DNA of 64,000 nucleotides from the NCBI RefSeq assembly GCF_001486165.1, contig NZ_LN908977.1, positions 1,182,177-1,246,176 of the forward strand. Reading direction: 5' to 3'. Every line of letters starts with the position of its first letter. Positions within the stretch are counted from its first letter, which is position 1. The position numbers were made by a program, and so were the translations under genes. This DNA is from Bittarella massiliensis (ex Durand et al. 2017) (GTDB lineage: Bacteria > Bacillota > Clostridia > Oscillospirales > Ruminococcaceae). Below the pieces are notes generated by a model. That model saw only the letters and a program-made list of their open reading frames with translations. It searched no databases and was not told the origin of the DNA. This document shows positions 44,361 through 54,303 of this stretch, piece by piece.

Positions 44361-45044
44361 ATGACCAAAAAAGAGCGCGCCTTAGAGGCGGTGCGGCGGC
44401 TGAAGGAGATCTACCCCATGTCCGACTGCACCCTGGAATACGACCAGCCCTACCGGCTGCTCATCGCGGTGCGGCTGGCGGCCCAGTGCACCGACGCGCG
44501 GGTAAACCAGATCACGCCCATTCTATTCGAGCGCTTCCCCACTTTGGAGTCCCTGGCCGACGCCGACCCCCAGGACGTGGAGGCCATCGTCCGCCCCTGT
44601 GGGCTGGGCAAGACCAAGGCGCGAGACATCGTCAGCCTCTGCGGGATGCTCATCGACCAGTACGACTCCCAGGTGCCCGACAGCTTGGAGGAGCTGCTCA
44701 AGCTGCCCGGGGTGGGGCGCAAGACCGCCAACTTGATCGTGGGGGACGTGTTCGGCAAACCGGCCATCGTCACCGACACCCACTGCATCCGCCTGTCCTA
44801 CCGCATCGGCCTGACGGAGCGCAAAGAGCCGGTGAAGGTGGAGATGGCCCTGCGCAAGATCATCCCCCCGGAGGAGTCCAACAACTTCTGCCACCGGCTG
44901 GTCAACTTCGGGCGGGACGTCTGCAACGCCCGCAGCCCCAAGTGCGAGGGCTGCCCCCTGGCGGACATCTGCAAAAAGACCGACGTGGAGAAAAAGCCCG
45001 CCAAGAAGCCCGCCGCCAAAAAGGCGGCCGCCCCGGCGGTCTGA
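44361..45044 (+). CDS. nth: Endonuclease III (DNA glycosylase/AP lyase)
   Basis: Removes oxidised pyrimidines and nicks abasic sites in base excision repair. The helix-hairpin-helix reads LPGVGRKTANLI with the catalytic Lys in GRKTA (about residue 121), and the catalytic Asp is in VTDTHCIRLSYR (about residue 139). The 4Fe-4S cluster is C-x6-C-x2-C-x5-C in CNARSPKCEGCPLADIC. A Lys/Ala-rich tail (KKPAKKPAAKKAAAPAV) extends the usual length by about 15 residues and may bind DNA. ATG at 44361 follows GAGGAGG. Confidence 0.96.
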   Translation: MTKKERALEAVRRLKEIYPMSDCTLEYDQPYRLLIAVRLAAQCTDARVNQITPILFERFPTLESLADADPQDVEAIVRPCGLGKTKARDIVSLCGMLIDQYDSQVPDSLEELLKLPGVGRKTANLIVGDVFGKPAIVTDTHCIRLSYRIGLTERKEPVKVEMALRKIIPPEESNNFCHRLVNFGRDVCNARSPKCEGCPLADICKKTDVEKKPAKKPAAKKAAAPAV

Positions 45045-45078
45045 GGAACAAGTGGAGAGAGACGAGAGGAGAGAGAGC

Positions 45079-46176
45079 ATGGCCCCTTCAAAAGTGTATT
45101 TCACCAACATGCGCACCACCCTGGAGGAAAATCTGCTGCAGAAGCTGGAGCGCCTCTGCCGGGAGGCGGGGATGGAGCGCATCGACTTTCACAACAAGTA
45201 CGCCGCCATCAAGATCCACTTCGGCGAGCCGGGGAACCTGGCGTTTTTGCGGCCCAACTACGCCAAGGTGGTGGCCGACCTGGTCAAAAAGCTGGGGGGC
45301 CGCCCCTTCTTGACTGACTGCAACACCCTCTATGTGGGGCGGCGCAAAAACGCTCTGGACCACCTGGACGCCGCCTATGAAAACGGGTACAGCCCCTTTT
45401 CCACCGGCTGCCACGTGATCATCGCCGACGGTCTCAAGGGGACCGACGAGGCCCTGGTGCCCATCGACGGGGAGTATGTGCGCGAGGCCAAGATCGGCCA
45501 AGCGGTGATGGACGCAGACGTGGTCATCTCCCTGACCCACTTCAAGTGCCACGAGGCCACCGGCATCGGCGGGGCGCTCAAGAACATCGGCATGGGCTGC
45601 GGTTCCCGCGCCGGGAAGATGGAGATGCACTCCAGCGGCAAACCCTATGTGGAGGAGGAGCGCTGCATCAGCTGCGGCAGCTGCCGCAAGAACTGCGCCC
45701 ATGGCGCCATCTCCTTTGTGGAGAAAAAGGCCCGCATCGACCACAGCCGCTGCGTGGGCTGCGGGCGCTGCATCGGCGTCTGCCCGGCGGACGCGGTGCA
45801 GCCCGCGTCGGACGAGGCCAACGAGATCCTCGACTGCAAGATCGCCGAGTACTCCCTGGCGGTACTTCAGGGGCGGCCCCACTTCCACATCAGCCTGGTG
45901 ATCGACGTCTCCCCCTTCTGCGACTGCCATGCTGAAAACGACGCGGCCATCATCCCCGACGTGGGGATGTTCGCCTCCTTCGACCCGGTGGCGCTGGACA
46001 TGGCCTGCACCGACATGGCCAACCGCCAGCCCGCCCTCCCCGGCAGCCACCTGGACGGCAGGGAGGACGGCGACCACTTCTGCGCCGCCCACCCCACCAC
46101 CGACTGGAAGGGCACCCTGCTGCACGCCGAGAAGATCGGCCTGGGCAGCACCGAGTACGAACTGGTTGAAATCTAG
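45079..46176 (+). CDS. DUF362 iron-sulfur protein
   Basis: A 365-residue cytosolic protein with an N-terminal DUF362 domain (KVYFTNMRTTLEENLLQKLE, FGEPGNLAFLRP, SLTHFKCHEATGIGGALKNI) and a central ferredoxin insert with CISCGSCRKNC (about 194-204) and CVGCGRCIGVC, each binding a 4Fe-4S cluster. These proteins are common in anaerobes; substrates are unknown. ATG at 45079 follows AGGAGAG; it lies 34 bp after nth, so co-transcription is likely. Confidence 0.9.
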   Translation: MAPSKVYFTNMRTTLEENLLQKLERLCREAGMERIDFHNKYAAIKIHFGEPGNLAFLRPNYAKVVADLVKKLGGRPFLTDCNTLYVGRRKNALDHLDAAYENGYSPFSTGCHVIIADGLKGTDEALVPIDGEYVREAKIGQAVMDADVVISLTHFKCHEATGIGGALKNIGMGCGSRAGKMEMHSSGKPYVEEERCISCGSCRKNCAHGAISFVEKKARIDHSRCVGCGRCIGVCPADAVQPASDEANEILDCKIAEYSLAVLQGRPHFHISLVIDVSPFCDCHAENDAAIIPDVGMFASFDPVALDMACTDMANRQPALPGSHLDGREDGDHFCAAHPTTDWKGTLLHAEKIGLGSTEYELVEI

Positions 46177-46222
46177 GCCCGCCGGGCGGGCTCTCAGCGC
46201 GAAAAATCATTCACAAACAAAG

Positions 46223-46261
46223 CGGGGCCGGAAGGGATCCTCCTTCCGGCCCCGCCTTTTT
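46223..46261 (+). terminator. Intrinsic terminator of the nth operon
   Basis: CGGGGCCGGAAGGA and TCCTTCCGGCCCCG pair closely, with GCCTTTTT after. Strong stem, short loop. Confidence 0.92.
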
Positions 46262-47107
46262 GCGCCCTCTTTTCACCCCAAACATTTTCGCCCTTTGCTC
46301 CATCCCCCGTGCGGGTGCGCCCGGCAGGCCGCTCTTTGGCCCCAGCAACAGGGCCATCGCCGAGGGCGACCCCCGCAAAGGCGTCCCCATTGCCTCCCCC
46401 TCTTGTCCGCCCCCAAACAGACGCTGATCGGTTCGGACCGGGCCGGCCTTATAGGCGCGAGCCCTCTTCTGCTTGAAGTGGGGGCCAATTGGTCGGGGGA
46501 AACCGTCCTCCTCCCTTGTTGGGGTCAGCGGCGGCCCGCCAGGGGGATATCCAGGCGGGCCGCCCCTGCCCCCGTCCCTGCCGGTACAACGCAAGGGGCT
46601 TGCACTCTAGGGAGGGGGGACATCCCACAGGACGTGGAGTGAACGATCACAGCAAGCACTTGCGACAATATCGTCAAAAAATCATCCCCTCGCGGGGCAA
46701 TGTTTGAAAGCGCGGCCAGACGGGGAATGGCGGGTCGCACAGCCGCATATTGCAGCCTCCAAAAGTCCCCCCACAACCTGGCGGGGTGTTGGCGGCGCTT
46801 TCCCCTGCCTGTCCCACAGAACTTCTCCTTCCCGGCCGAAGGCCCCGCTGGCAGGGGCGGTGGGGCTTTTTTGACCCGCCATCACCCCCTTCACCTGGGG
46901 ATTCCCTTTCTCCCGGCCATACATGGCATATAGAAGGGCAAGAGAGGACAGGGCCGAAAAGGGGTTCCCTTTTCTCCCATACAGGTAGGCGCGGCCGGAA
47001 AGGCCCTGTCAAAATTGGTCCTCACCAGTCGCCCCCCTCTCCTATCCCCTTTCATCGCTTTTGGAGTGCAGGGCAAAGGGGCGCGCTTTTCCCCTCCCGC
47101 CCCGGTA
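46262..47107. other. Gene-free stretch of about 850 bp
   Basis: The largest empty non-repeat interval in the window. Frames on both strands are open by chance and rich in Pro, Arg and Gly without ribosome sites. A GCCCC / GGGGC hairpin followed by CTTTTTT lies at about 46850-46873 on the plus strand. A decayed gene or unannotated RNA cannot be excluded. Confidence 0.45.
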
Positions 47108-47145
47108 GAAAAAGGGGGCCGGCGGTCTAAGACCGCCAGCCCCAC
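47108..47145 (-). terminator. Intrinsic terminator of the XRE regulator pair
   Basis: GGGGCTGGCGGTCTTAGACCGCCGGCCCC on the minus strand folds on itself, followed by six T. Confidence 0.92.
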
Positions 47146-47153
47146 AAGGTTTT

Positions 47154-47396
47154 TTACAGCTTGATTTCCACCACGCCGCCGTCTTTGGTGCGCACCTCCA
47201 CCAAGGTGAAGCCCGGATGGGCTTTGCGGTAGCGGCGGATGGCCTGAAAGAAGGTCAGGATCTGCGCAGCCGTCAGCTCGATGCCCCGGTCTTTTGCCGC
47301 GCGGGCGAAAACCCTGGCCGAGAGGCCGCTGAAGGCCAGCCGGTTGGGGATGGGGAGGTGAAGGCGAAAGCCCTCCTCCCGGATGCGAATGTTCAT
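47154..47396 (-). CDS. Small hypothetical protein coupled to the XRE regulator
   Basis: An 80-residue basic protein of unknown function with no membrane segment. It reads as a compact alpha/beta unit (FRLHLPIPNRLAFSGLSARV then QILTFFQAIRRYRKAHPGF and LVEVRTKDGGVVEIKL). Its LHLPIPxxL start echoes IRIKLPLSLV in the C-terminal half of the regulator, hinting that the two share a domain. ATG overlaps the regulator stop by four bases, so the pair is translationally coupled. Confidence 0.72.
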   Translation of the reverse strand: MNIRIREEGFRLHLPIPNRLAFSGLSARVFARAAKDRGIELTAAQILTFFQAIRRYRKAHPGFTLVEVRTKDGGVVEIKL

Positions 47397-47890
47397 TCCA
47401 CCACGATCTCCACGTGTTCGCCCTTGGCGGTGTCGACCTCTACCAGGCGGCCGATGACCCCCTGCTCCACCAAATCAAAGATCTTGTCGAAGTCCAGATC
47501 CTTGAGGGCGGGGTTCTCCCCCACCTGGGGGATCTGCAGTCCGATTTGCAGGCCGATGCGCACCAGCGAGAGGGGCAGCTTGATCCGCACCCGGTCCCCC
47601 TCGTCGCTGTCGACGATGATTTTGATGAGCATCTCGTCCGCGTTCTTCCGCTCCTCCGGCGGCAGCAGCCGCACCTCTTCCCCCCGGGGGCCCCGCAGCA
47701 GTTCGTCCACGGTGATGCCGAAGAAGTCGGCGAGTTGGGGGAGGATGAGGATGTCGGGACAGGAGGCGCCGTTCTCCCACTTGGAGACCGCCTGGGGCGA
47801 AACCCCAAACTCCTCCGCCAGCTGTTCCTGGGTGAGCCCCTTGGCCCGCCGGTTTTCCGCGATCTGTCTGCCGATCTGATTCTCTTCCAT
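47393..47890 (-). CDS. XRE family transcriptional regulator
   Basis: A 165-residue regulator. The N-terminal helix-turn-helix is standard (QIAENRRAKGLTQEQLAEEF then GVSPQAVSKWENGASCPDI, residues 8-46). The C-terminal half is not an effector domain I recognise; it has a beta-rich VRIKLPLSLVRIGLQIGLQI and a repeating KDLDFDKIFDLVEQG segment. Target genes unknown. It forms a two-gene unit with the 80-residue protein. Confidence 0.9.
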   Translation of the reverse strand: MEENQIGRQIAENRRAKGLTQEQLAEEFGVSPQAVSKWENGASCPDILILPQLADFFGITVDELLRGPRGEEVRLLPPEERKNADEMLIKIIVDSDEGDRVRIKLPLSLVRIGLQIGLQIPQVGENPALKDLDFDKIFDLVEQGVIGRLVEVDTAKGEHVEIVVE

Positions 47891-48102
47891 TTTTCATTTC
47901 TCCCTTTCGGTGATGTAGGCGGCTCCCTTTGGGGCCTGGTACCAGTATGCCGGAAATGGCCCCCCGTCGGAAGGGACTTGCCGTTGAGCGAAGGGAGAGC
48001 GCTGGTTGCATTTTGCCCGCTTTTCCCCGGTTTTTCACAACTGCGGGTTGGATTTTGCCGGTTTTCCCTCAACCGGCGTCCATCTCTCTACTGTTGGTTG
48101 TA

Positions 48103-48624
48103 TCACACCTCCAGCAGCTTGTCAAAGCAGAGGCGCTCGGCCCCCGCCTCGGCGCCGTCTTGCAGGTAGATGATCCCGCAGTAGGCAAAGCCGTTTTTTT
48201 CGAGCATCCGCTGCATCGAGGCGTTTTGCCGGTGGGTGTCGATGCGGATCTGCCCCACCCCCTGCGCCCTGCAGAGGTCGGCCGCCGCCGACACCAGCCG
48301 GCCGGCCAGCCCCTGCCCCTTGCAGTCCTCCCGCACCGCGACCCGGTGCATCACCGCGTAGGGGCCCTCGCCCCGCCAACTCCCCTGGGAGATGGTGTCG
48401 TAGGTGGGCTCCCCCGCAAAGGAGATGGCGGCGGTGCCCAGCACCCGCCCCCCGTCGGCCAGCACATAGGACCAGCCCCGGGCGATGTCCGCCTCGATGG
48501 CGGGGCGGTCGGGGTAGCCGTTTTGCCACTGGTCGATCCCCCGCGCCTTTAAGGAGGCCTGCGCCTGGCGGACGATCTCCATCACCCCGTCCAGGTCGGC
48601 GGCCTCTGTCCTGCGAAATGTCAT
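48103..48624 (-). CDS. GNAT family N-acetyltransferase
   Basis: A 173-residue GNAT with motif A MHRVAVREDCKGQGLAGRLV (about 92-111) and the C-terminal ASMQRMLEKNGFAYCG typical of the fold. Its frame is open far upstream through the MATE gene as a shadow; the ATG at 48624 is preceded by GGGAGGA and begins MTFRRTEAADL, a typical GNAT start. Substrate unknown. Confidence 0.88.
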   Translation of the reverse strand: MTFRRTEAADLDGVMEIVRQAQASLKARGIDQWQNGYPDRPAIEADIARGWSYVLADGGRVLGTAAISFAGEPTYDTISQGSWRGEGPYAVMHRVAVREDCKGQGLAGRLVSAAADLCRAQGVGQIRIDTHRQNASMQRMLEKNGFAYCGIIYLQDGAEAGAERLCFDKLLEV

Positions 48625-48700
48625 CTCTTGCACTCCTCCCTCTTCTCTTTCTCTGTTTGTCCTTTTATTATACGGGATGTGCCCCCCTCCCGCAACACGC

Positions 48701-48740
48701 AAAAAAGCGCCCCGGACGGGGTCCCGTCCAGGGCGCTTTT
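48701..48740 (-). terminator. Intrinsic terminator of the MATE gene
   Basis: AAAAGCGCCCTGGACGGG and CCGTCCGGGGCGCTTTTTT pair around a short loop on the minus strand. Confidence 0.92.
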
Positions 48741-48758
48741 CGTCAGGTGGAAAACGGG

Positions 48759-50135
48759 TCACTGCCCCTGCACCACCGGCTCTGCCGACTCCTCGGGGAG
48801 GGCCGCCAGCCGGCTGCGCAGGTTGTAGATGAGCAGGCCGATGCACAGCAGGAAGGTCAGCAGTTCGGAAGAGGGGGTGGTCAGCCAGACCCCGTCGACC
48901 CCCAGCAGGCTCGAGAGGGTCCAGAGGCCCAGCAGCATGAAGACGACCCCCTTGCAGATGGAGAGGAGGTTGGCGCTGCGGGAGCACTCGAGCCCCTGAA
49001 AGATGGCGATGGTGGTCAGGTTGCAGGCCATGGTCAGGAAGGCAAAGCTGTACAGCCGCAACCCGTGGGTGCCGATGGCGATGAGGGCGTCCTCCCCCGC
49101 CTTGGCAAAGACCCCGATCACCTGGCTGGGGAAGAGCTGGAAGAGGGCGAAGAGGAACAGTCCAAAGCCCACCGCCACCGCATAGGCGGTGACGAGGGAG
49201 CGCTTGACCCGCTCCCGCTTGCCGGCACCGTAGTTGACCCCCACCAGGGGCTGGGCCGAGAGGCCGATGGAGTTGCACATGGAAAAGACCACGAAGGAGA
49301 GGTTGGAGACCACCGAGTAGGCGGAGACCGCCAGGTCGCCCCCCAGCCGCAGCATGGCGTTGTTGAAGCAGAAGATGGTGAAGGCCGAGGCCAGTTCGGA
49401 CACGCAGGAGCCAAAGCCGTTTTTGGCCACCCGCCCCAGCCAGGAGAACATGGCTTTGGAGGGGCGGAAGGCGATGGTGTGGGGATGCCCCTTGCGGAAG
49501 TGGAGCAGGTTGACGGCAATGCCCACCGCCGGGGCCAGACCGGTGGCCAGAGAGGCGCCGAAGACCCCCATCCCCATGGGGAAGATGAAGACGTAGTCGA
49601 AGATGATGTTGAAGCTGTTGGAGGCGATGGTCGCCCCCATCACCAGGTTGGGGGCCCCGTCCACCCGCACAAAGAAGCCGATGATCTGGTTGAGGATGTA
49701 GAGCACCTGGGTGGCGGTGAGGGGGAGCAGGTAGTCCTTGACCATGGGCAGCAGCTCCTCGCTGGCGCCGGAAAAGCGGGCGATGGGGTCCAAAAAGAGC
49801 ATGACCACGGCGGTGATGAGCACCCCGGCGATCGCCCCCAAGCTCACGCAGAGGGAGAAGAGCTCGGTCCCCGCCCGCTCGTTTCGCCGCCCGGTCTCGA
49901 TGCCCAGGATGGTGCAGCCGCCGATGCCCAGCAGCAGGGAGATGACCCCGCCCACAATGACAAAGGGCAGCGCCAAACTCAGCACCGCCAGCCCGTCGGC
50001 CCCCACCCCTTTGCCCACATAGAACATGTCGACAAAGGCAAAGGCCGAGACGGAAAAGTTGCTCAGCAGCGTCGGCACAAAGTAGCGGATGAAGTGCCCC
50101 TTCACACTTCCCCTGGTCAAATCGTACTGTTTCAA
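48759..50135 (-). CDS. MATE family efflux transporter
   Basis: A 458-residue multidrug and toxin extrusion type transporter with twelve predicted spans in two halves. FVPTLLSNFSVSAFAFVDMF (N lobe) and the second-half start SELASAFTIFCFNNAML are typical; a QPLVGVNYGAGKRERVKRS loop follows in the C lobe. The start is a TTG at 50135, supported by AGAGGAGG about six nt upstream. Substrates cannot be read from sequence; sodium or proton coupling is not resolved. Confidence 0.93.
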   Translation of the reverse strand: MKQYDLTRGSVKGHFIRYFVPTLLSNFSVSAFAFVDMFYVGKGVGADGLAVLSLALPFVIVGGVISLLLGIGGCTILGIETGRRNERAGTELFSLCVSLGAIAGVLITAVVMLFLDPIARFSGASEELLPMVKDYLLPLTATQVLYILNQIIGFFVRVDGAPNLVMGATIASNSFNIIFDYVFIFPMGMGVFGASLATGLAPAVGIAVNLLHFRKGHPHTIAFRPSKAMFSWLGRVAKNGFGSCVSELASAFTIFCFNNAMLRLGGDLAVSAYSVVSNLSFVVFSMCNSIGLSAQPLVGVNYGAGKRERVKRSLVTAYAVAVGFGLFLFALFQLFPSQVIGVFAKAGEDALIAIGTHGLRLYSFAFLTMACNLTTIAIFQGLECSRSANLLSICKGVVFMLLGLWTLSSLLGVDGVWLTTPSSELLTFLLCIGLLIYNLRSRLAALPEESAEPVVQGQ

Positions 50136-50308
50136 ACAAATCCTCCTCTGTCAAAACCGGCGGCGGATGGCCCCGGAAAAATTAGTCCAAAGTTATACTA
50201 TATACCCCCAAAAAGGGGCACGGCGATGGCTCGCCGCACCCAATTCGGTTGGTTCTTGGCGCCGGTGAAGACCCTGTCAAGGCCCCTGCGGCTATTTTTG
50301 AGAACCCC

Positions 50309-50698
50309 TTAAAGGGGCTTTTTCTCCCGCATTCGCTGGAGGAAGCGCTGGGCCCCCACCACGGCGCGGGTGTGCTCCCCCTCGCCGATCTTGCCAAAAT
50401 CGTCCTCGGCGGTGACGGCGAAGCGGGCGGTGCGCCCGTCAAAGGACAGCAGGGTGGCCGTGGCCCGGACGGTGGCCCCCAGCGGACTGGGGGAGAGGTG
50501 GGTCGAGCCGATCTGGGCCCCTACCGAGGTCTCGCCCTCTTTTAACAAGGGGGCCAGGCAGGCGGTGGCCGCCTTCTCCATCAAGGCCAGCATGGCGGGG
50601 GTGGCGTACACCTCCAACGCGCCGCTGCCCACGGCTTTGGCGGTCTTTTCGGGCGTCACCTCTTCGGTGGCGGTGTAGCTGCGGTTTTCCTGCTCCAT
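50309..50698 (-). CDS. Fluoroacetyl-CoA-type thioesterase family protein
   Basis: A 129-residue hotdog-fold thioesterase resembling the FlK group. Helix and strands read ATPAMLALMEKAATACLAP and the active-site region HLSPSPLGATVRATATLLSF. It lies 27 bp after clpC with no terminator between, so it may ride on the CtsR-controlled heat-shock transcript. The acyl-CoA substrate is unknown; true fluoroacetyl-CoA activity is unlikely to be the natural role. Confidence 0.8.
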   Translation of the reverse strand: MEQENRSYTATEEVTPEKTAKAVGSGALEVYATPAMLALMEKAATACLAPLLKEGETSVGAQIGSTHLSPSPLGATVRATATLLSFDGRTARFAVTAEDDFGKIGEGEHTRAVVGAQRFLQRMREKKPL

Positions 50699-50725
50699 TG
50701 GGCTCCCCCTCGATCGTCCGATATT

Positions 50726-53164
50726 TTACGAATCGTGTTTAGTATAGAAGAACTGGTCGCCATAGTCAAGGGTAATGGCGTCATTTTTTTGCAGTTTTCC
50801 GGCCAACAGCTCCTCCGAGAGCATATCCTCCACGTGGGAGACGATGGCCCGGCGCAGGGGGCGGGCCCCGTAGACCGGGTCAAAGCCCACCGAGGCAAGC
50901 TGTTTGACCGCCGCCTCGGTCCAGTCCATCTGCACCCCTACGTTTTTCAGCCGCCCAGCCAGTTCGCCCAGCATGTTGCCGGCGATCTGTTCGATGTTTT
51001 CCTGGGTGAGCTTGGAGAAGACGATGATGTCGTCCACCCGGTTCAAAAACTCGGGGCGGAAGGTCTCTTTGAGCTGCTCCATCACCCGGGCCTTGACGTC
51101 CTGTTCCAGGCTGTCGGCCACCCCGGAAAAGCCCAGGCTCTGGCGCTTTTCGGTGATGAGCCGGGCCCCCACGTTGGAGGTCATGATGATCACGCAGTTG
51201 CGGAAGTTGACCTTGCGGCCCTGGCTGTCGGTGAGGGTGCCCTCGTCCATGATCTGCAGCAGCATGTTGAAGACGTCGGGGTGGGCCTTTTCGATCTCGT
51301 CAAAGAGGACCACGCTGTAGGGGTTGCGGCGCACCTTCTCGGTGAGCTGGCCGCCCTCGTCGTAGCCCACATACCCCGGGGGCGAGCCGATGAGCTTGGA
51401 GACGGTGTGCTTCTCCATGTACTCGGACATGTCCAGCCGGATCATGGCGGTGTCGTCGCCGAAGAGGGCCTCGGCCAGAGCCTTGGTGAGCTCGGTCTTG
51501 CCCACGCCGGTGGGCCCCAAAAAGATGAAGGAGCCGATGGGGCGGCGGGGGTCTTTGAGCCCGGCCCGCCCCCGGCGGATGGCCTTGGCGATGGCGGTGA
51601 CCGCCTCGTCCTGGCCGATGACCCGCCGCTTGAGGATATTTTCCATGTCCAGCAGGCGCTCGCTCTCCTGCTTGGTCAGCTGGCTCACCGGCACCTTGGT
51701 CCAGAGGGAGACCACCTGGGCGATCTCCTCGGGGCCCACCTCGTCGGACTTGTGGGTGTTGCCCTCCTCCCACTTTTTCTTCTGGGCGTCCAACTTCTCC
51801 TTGAGGGTCTTTTCCTGATCGCGCAGGGCGGCTGCCCGCTCGAAGTCCTGGGCGTTGACCGCCGACTCCTTCTCGGCGGCCAGCTGGCCCAACTGCTCTT
51901 CCAGCTCCCGCACGTCCTGGGGGGCGGTGTAGTTTTTCAGCCGCACCCGGGAACAGGCCTCGTCGATGAGGTCGATGGCCTTGTCGGGCAGGTAGCGGTC
52001 GCTGATGTAGCGGGTGGAGAGCTCCACCGCCGCCTCGATGGCCTCGTCGGTGATCTTGACCTTGTGGTGGGCCTCGTACTTGTCCCGCAGCCCCTTGAGG
52101 ATCTCCACCGAGTCCTCCTTCGAGGGCTCCTCCACCGTCACCGGCTGGAACCGACGCTCCAGGGCGGCGTCCTTTTCAATGTACTTGCGGTACTCGTCCA
52201 GGGTGGTGGCGCCGATGACCTGGATCTCCCCCCGGGAGAGGGCGGGCTTCAGGATGTTGGCGGCGTCCACCGCCCCCTCGGCCGCGCCGGCACCCATGAT
52301 GGTGTGCAGCTCGTCGATGAAGAGGATGACGTTTTTGGAGGCGGTGAGCTCGGCGATGGCGTTTTTCAGCCGCTCCTCAAAGTCGCCCCGGTACTTGGTG
52401 CCCGCCAGCATCCCGGTCAGATCCAGGGTGATGACCCGCTTGCCCTTGAGGATCTCGGGCACCTCCCCGGCGGCGATCTTCTGGGCCAGCCCCTCGGCCA
52501 GGGCGGTCTTGCCCACCCCCGGCTCGCCGATGAGGCAGGGGTTGTTCTTGGTGCGCCGGGAGAGGATCTGGGTCACCCGCTCGATCTCCCGGTCCCGGCC
52601 GATGACCGGGTCCAGCAGCCCGTCGCGGGCGGCCTTGGTCAGGTCCTTGCCGTATTTGTCCAGGGTGGCGGTGCTCCCCTTCCCCCCCTTGGGGGCGCCG
52701 GGTTCCACCGCCTCGCCGCCGTCGGCCGAGACCGACTCGGCGCACTCGCCGTAGAGGCGGTCGATGTCCACCCCGCACTGTTCCAGTAGCCGCACCGCCA
52801 CCGAGTCCCGCTCGCTCAGCAGAGCCAGCAGCAGGTGTTCGGTGCCCACATAGTTGTGGCCCATCTTGCGGGCCTGGAGGATGGATAGCTCCAAGATCCG
52901 CTTCACCCGGGGGGTGAAGTCGTTGGGAGTGACGCTGGAGTGGATGCCCCGCCCCACCATCTCCACGATTTTTTGCTCTAAGTCGGTGTAGGTGATCTCG
53001 CTCTCGGAGAGCACCTGCCCCGCCACCCCGGAGCCCTCTTTGATGAGCCCGGCCAGGATGTGTTCGCTGCCGATATAAGTGTGGCCCAGGTTCTGGGCTG
53101 TCTCAATGGCCATGTTCAAGGCCGTGTTGGCCTTTTCGGTGAATCCGCGAAATGAGTACATCAT
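50726..53164 (-). CDS. clpC: ATP-dependent Clp protease ATP-binding subunit ClpC
   Basis: The unfoldase that feeds ClpP and, with McsB, degrades phosphoarginine-tagged proteins. The 812-residue protein has two Clp_N repeats (about 1-145), AAA1 with [13 protein letters not shown], a middle domain with a UVR-like helix ([16 protein letters not shown]), and AAA2 with [13 protein letters not shown] and [16 protein letters not shown]. The ATG at 53164 opens [19 protein letters not shown], standard for ClpC. Fourth gene of the operon, 62 bp after mcsB. Confidence 0.97.
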   Translation of the reverse strand: MMYSFRGFTEKANTALNMAIETAQNLGHTYIGSEHILAGLIKEGSGVAGQVLSESEITYTDLEQKIVEMVGRGIHSSVTPNDFTPRVKRILELSILQARKMGHNYVGTEHLLLALLSERDSVAVRLLEQCGVDIDRLYGECAESVSADGGEAVEPGAPKGGKGSTATLDKYGKDLTKAARDGLLDPVIGRDREIERVTQILSRRTKNNPCLIGEPGVGKTALAEGLAQKIAAGEVPEILKGKRVITLDLTGMLAGTKYRGDFEERLKNAIAELTASKNVILFIDELHTIMGAGAAEGAVDAANILKPALSRGEIQVIGATTLDEYRKYIEKDAALERRFQPVTVEEPSKEDSVEILKGLRDKYEAHHKVKITDEAIEAAVELSTRYISDRYLPDKAIDLIDEACSRVRLKNYTAPQDVRELEEQLGQLAAEKESAVNAQDFERAAALRDQEKTLKEKLDAQKKKWEEGNTHKSDEVGPEEIAQVVSLWTKVPVSQLTKQESERLLDMENILKRRVIGQDEAVTAIAKAIRRGRAGLKDPRRPIGSFIFLGPTGVGKTELTKALAEALFGDDTAMIRLDMSEYMEKHTVSKLIGSPPGYVGYDEGGQLTEKVRRNPYSVVLFDEIEKAHPDVFNMLLQIMDEGTLTDSQGRKVNFRNCVIIMTSNVGARLITEKRQSLGFSGVADSLEQDVKARVMEQLKETFRPEFLNRVDDIIVFSKLTQENIEQIAGNMLGELAGRLKNVGVQMDWTEAAVKQLASVGFDPVYGARPLRRAIVSHVEDMLSEELLAGKLQKNDAITLDYGDQFFYTKHDS

Positions 53165-53226
53165 TTCATCCCTCCTCTATCCCCGCCCTGTGGGCGGGCG
53201 CTCTCGGCGGCCTCTGCCGCCCTCTG

Positions 53227-54303
53227 TCACTGGTTTTCCCGGCCCTCTGCCGGGGATCGGTCCTCTCGGACCCGCCGCTCCCGGCCCAGGATGTCCCGCA
53301 CGATCTGGGCGCGGATGCGGTCGCGCTCCCGGGCCGACTGGGCCTCGGGGTGGGCCGCGGCGATGGAGTTGGCCCCGGTCTCCCCCAGCAGGCGGGCGGC
53401 GGTGAAGAAGTCCAGCTTTTCCACCACCTGCCCGGCGATCCCCAGCCGCAGCTGGGAGACGCAGTCGATGACCTCCCGGTGGGAGAGGAGCCGGGCGTTT
53501 TCCAGCACCCCCAGGGCGCGGTAGACCCGGTCCTCAAAGGCCAGGGGGTCCTCGGCGCAGAACTGGGCGCGCTGGCGGCGCTCCTCGGCGGCCAGCTGCC
53601 GCACCACCGCGGCCAGATTGTCCCGCACCTGCTTTTCCGAGAGGCCCAGGCTCAACTGGTTGGAGATCTGGTAGAAGCTCCCCTCGGCCGAGGTGCCCTC
53701 GCCGTAGGTGCCCCGAATAGTTATGCCCAGTTTGTAGGCGCTGTTAATCAGGCTGCGCAGGTATCCCGAGCGCTCCAGCGCCGGCAGGTGGACCATCACC
53801 GAAGCCCGCATCCCGGTGCCCAGGTTGGTGGGGCAGTGGGTCAGGTAGCCCCACCGCTCGTCAAAAGCGAAGTGCAGCCCCTCGTCCAGCAGGTCGTCGA
53901 GCCGGTCGGCCAGCTGCCAGCACCCTTCGCAGCAGAGGCCGGCCCCCATGATCTGGATGCGCAGGTGGTCCTCCTCGCAGAGCATCACCGAGACCGTCTC
54001 GTCGTCCGAGAGGAGGAGGCCGCCCCCGGCCTTGGCCATCTCCAAACTGATGAGATGGCGCTCGACCAGGGCCATGCGGTGGCTCTGGTCAAGGGCGCCC
54101 ACGTCCACATAGCGAAGCTGCAGCCCCTCGCCAAAGGCGGCATTTTCCACCGCTGCCTGCACCCGCTGGATGAAGGCGGCCCGCTGCCGGGCACTCATCA
54201 AATCGGGGAAGGGCAGATCGCCCACGTTGCGGGCCAGGCGGATGCGGCTGGAAATCACCACGTCCCCCTCGGGGCCCGACTGAAAGTACCACTTCTCGCC
54301 CAT
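53227..54303 (-). CDS. mcsB: Protein arginine kinase McsB
   Basis: McsB phosphorylates arginines on misfolded proteins and on CtsR, marking them for ClpC. The 358-residue protein is a bacterial relative of the phosphagen kinases: VVISSRIRLARN near the N terminus, then LVERHLISLEMAKAGGGLL, MLCEEDHLRIQIMGAG with the conserved nucleotide region, and THCPTNLGTGMRASVMVHLP. The ATG at 54303 overlaps the mcsA stop by one base (TGATG), fixing the start; nine upstream codons belong to the mcsA frame. Confidence 0.96.
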   Translation of the reverse strand: MGEKWYFQSGPEGDVVISSRIRLARNVGDLPFPDLMSARQRAAFIQRVQAAVENAAFGEGLQLRYVDVGALDQSHRMALVERHLISLEMAKAGGGLLLSDDETVSVMLCEEDHLRIQIMGAGLCCEGCWQLADRLDDLLDEGLHFAFDERWGYLTHCPTNLGTGMRASVMVHLPALERSGYLRSLINSAYKLGITIRGTYGEGTSAEGSFYQISNQLSLGLSEKQVRDNLAAVVRQLAAEERRQRAQFCAEDPLAFEDRVYRALGVLENARLLSHREVIDCVSQLRLGIAGQVVEKLDFFTAARLLGETGANSIAAAHPEAQSARERDRIRAQIVRDILGRERRVREDRSPAEGRENQ

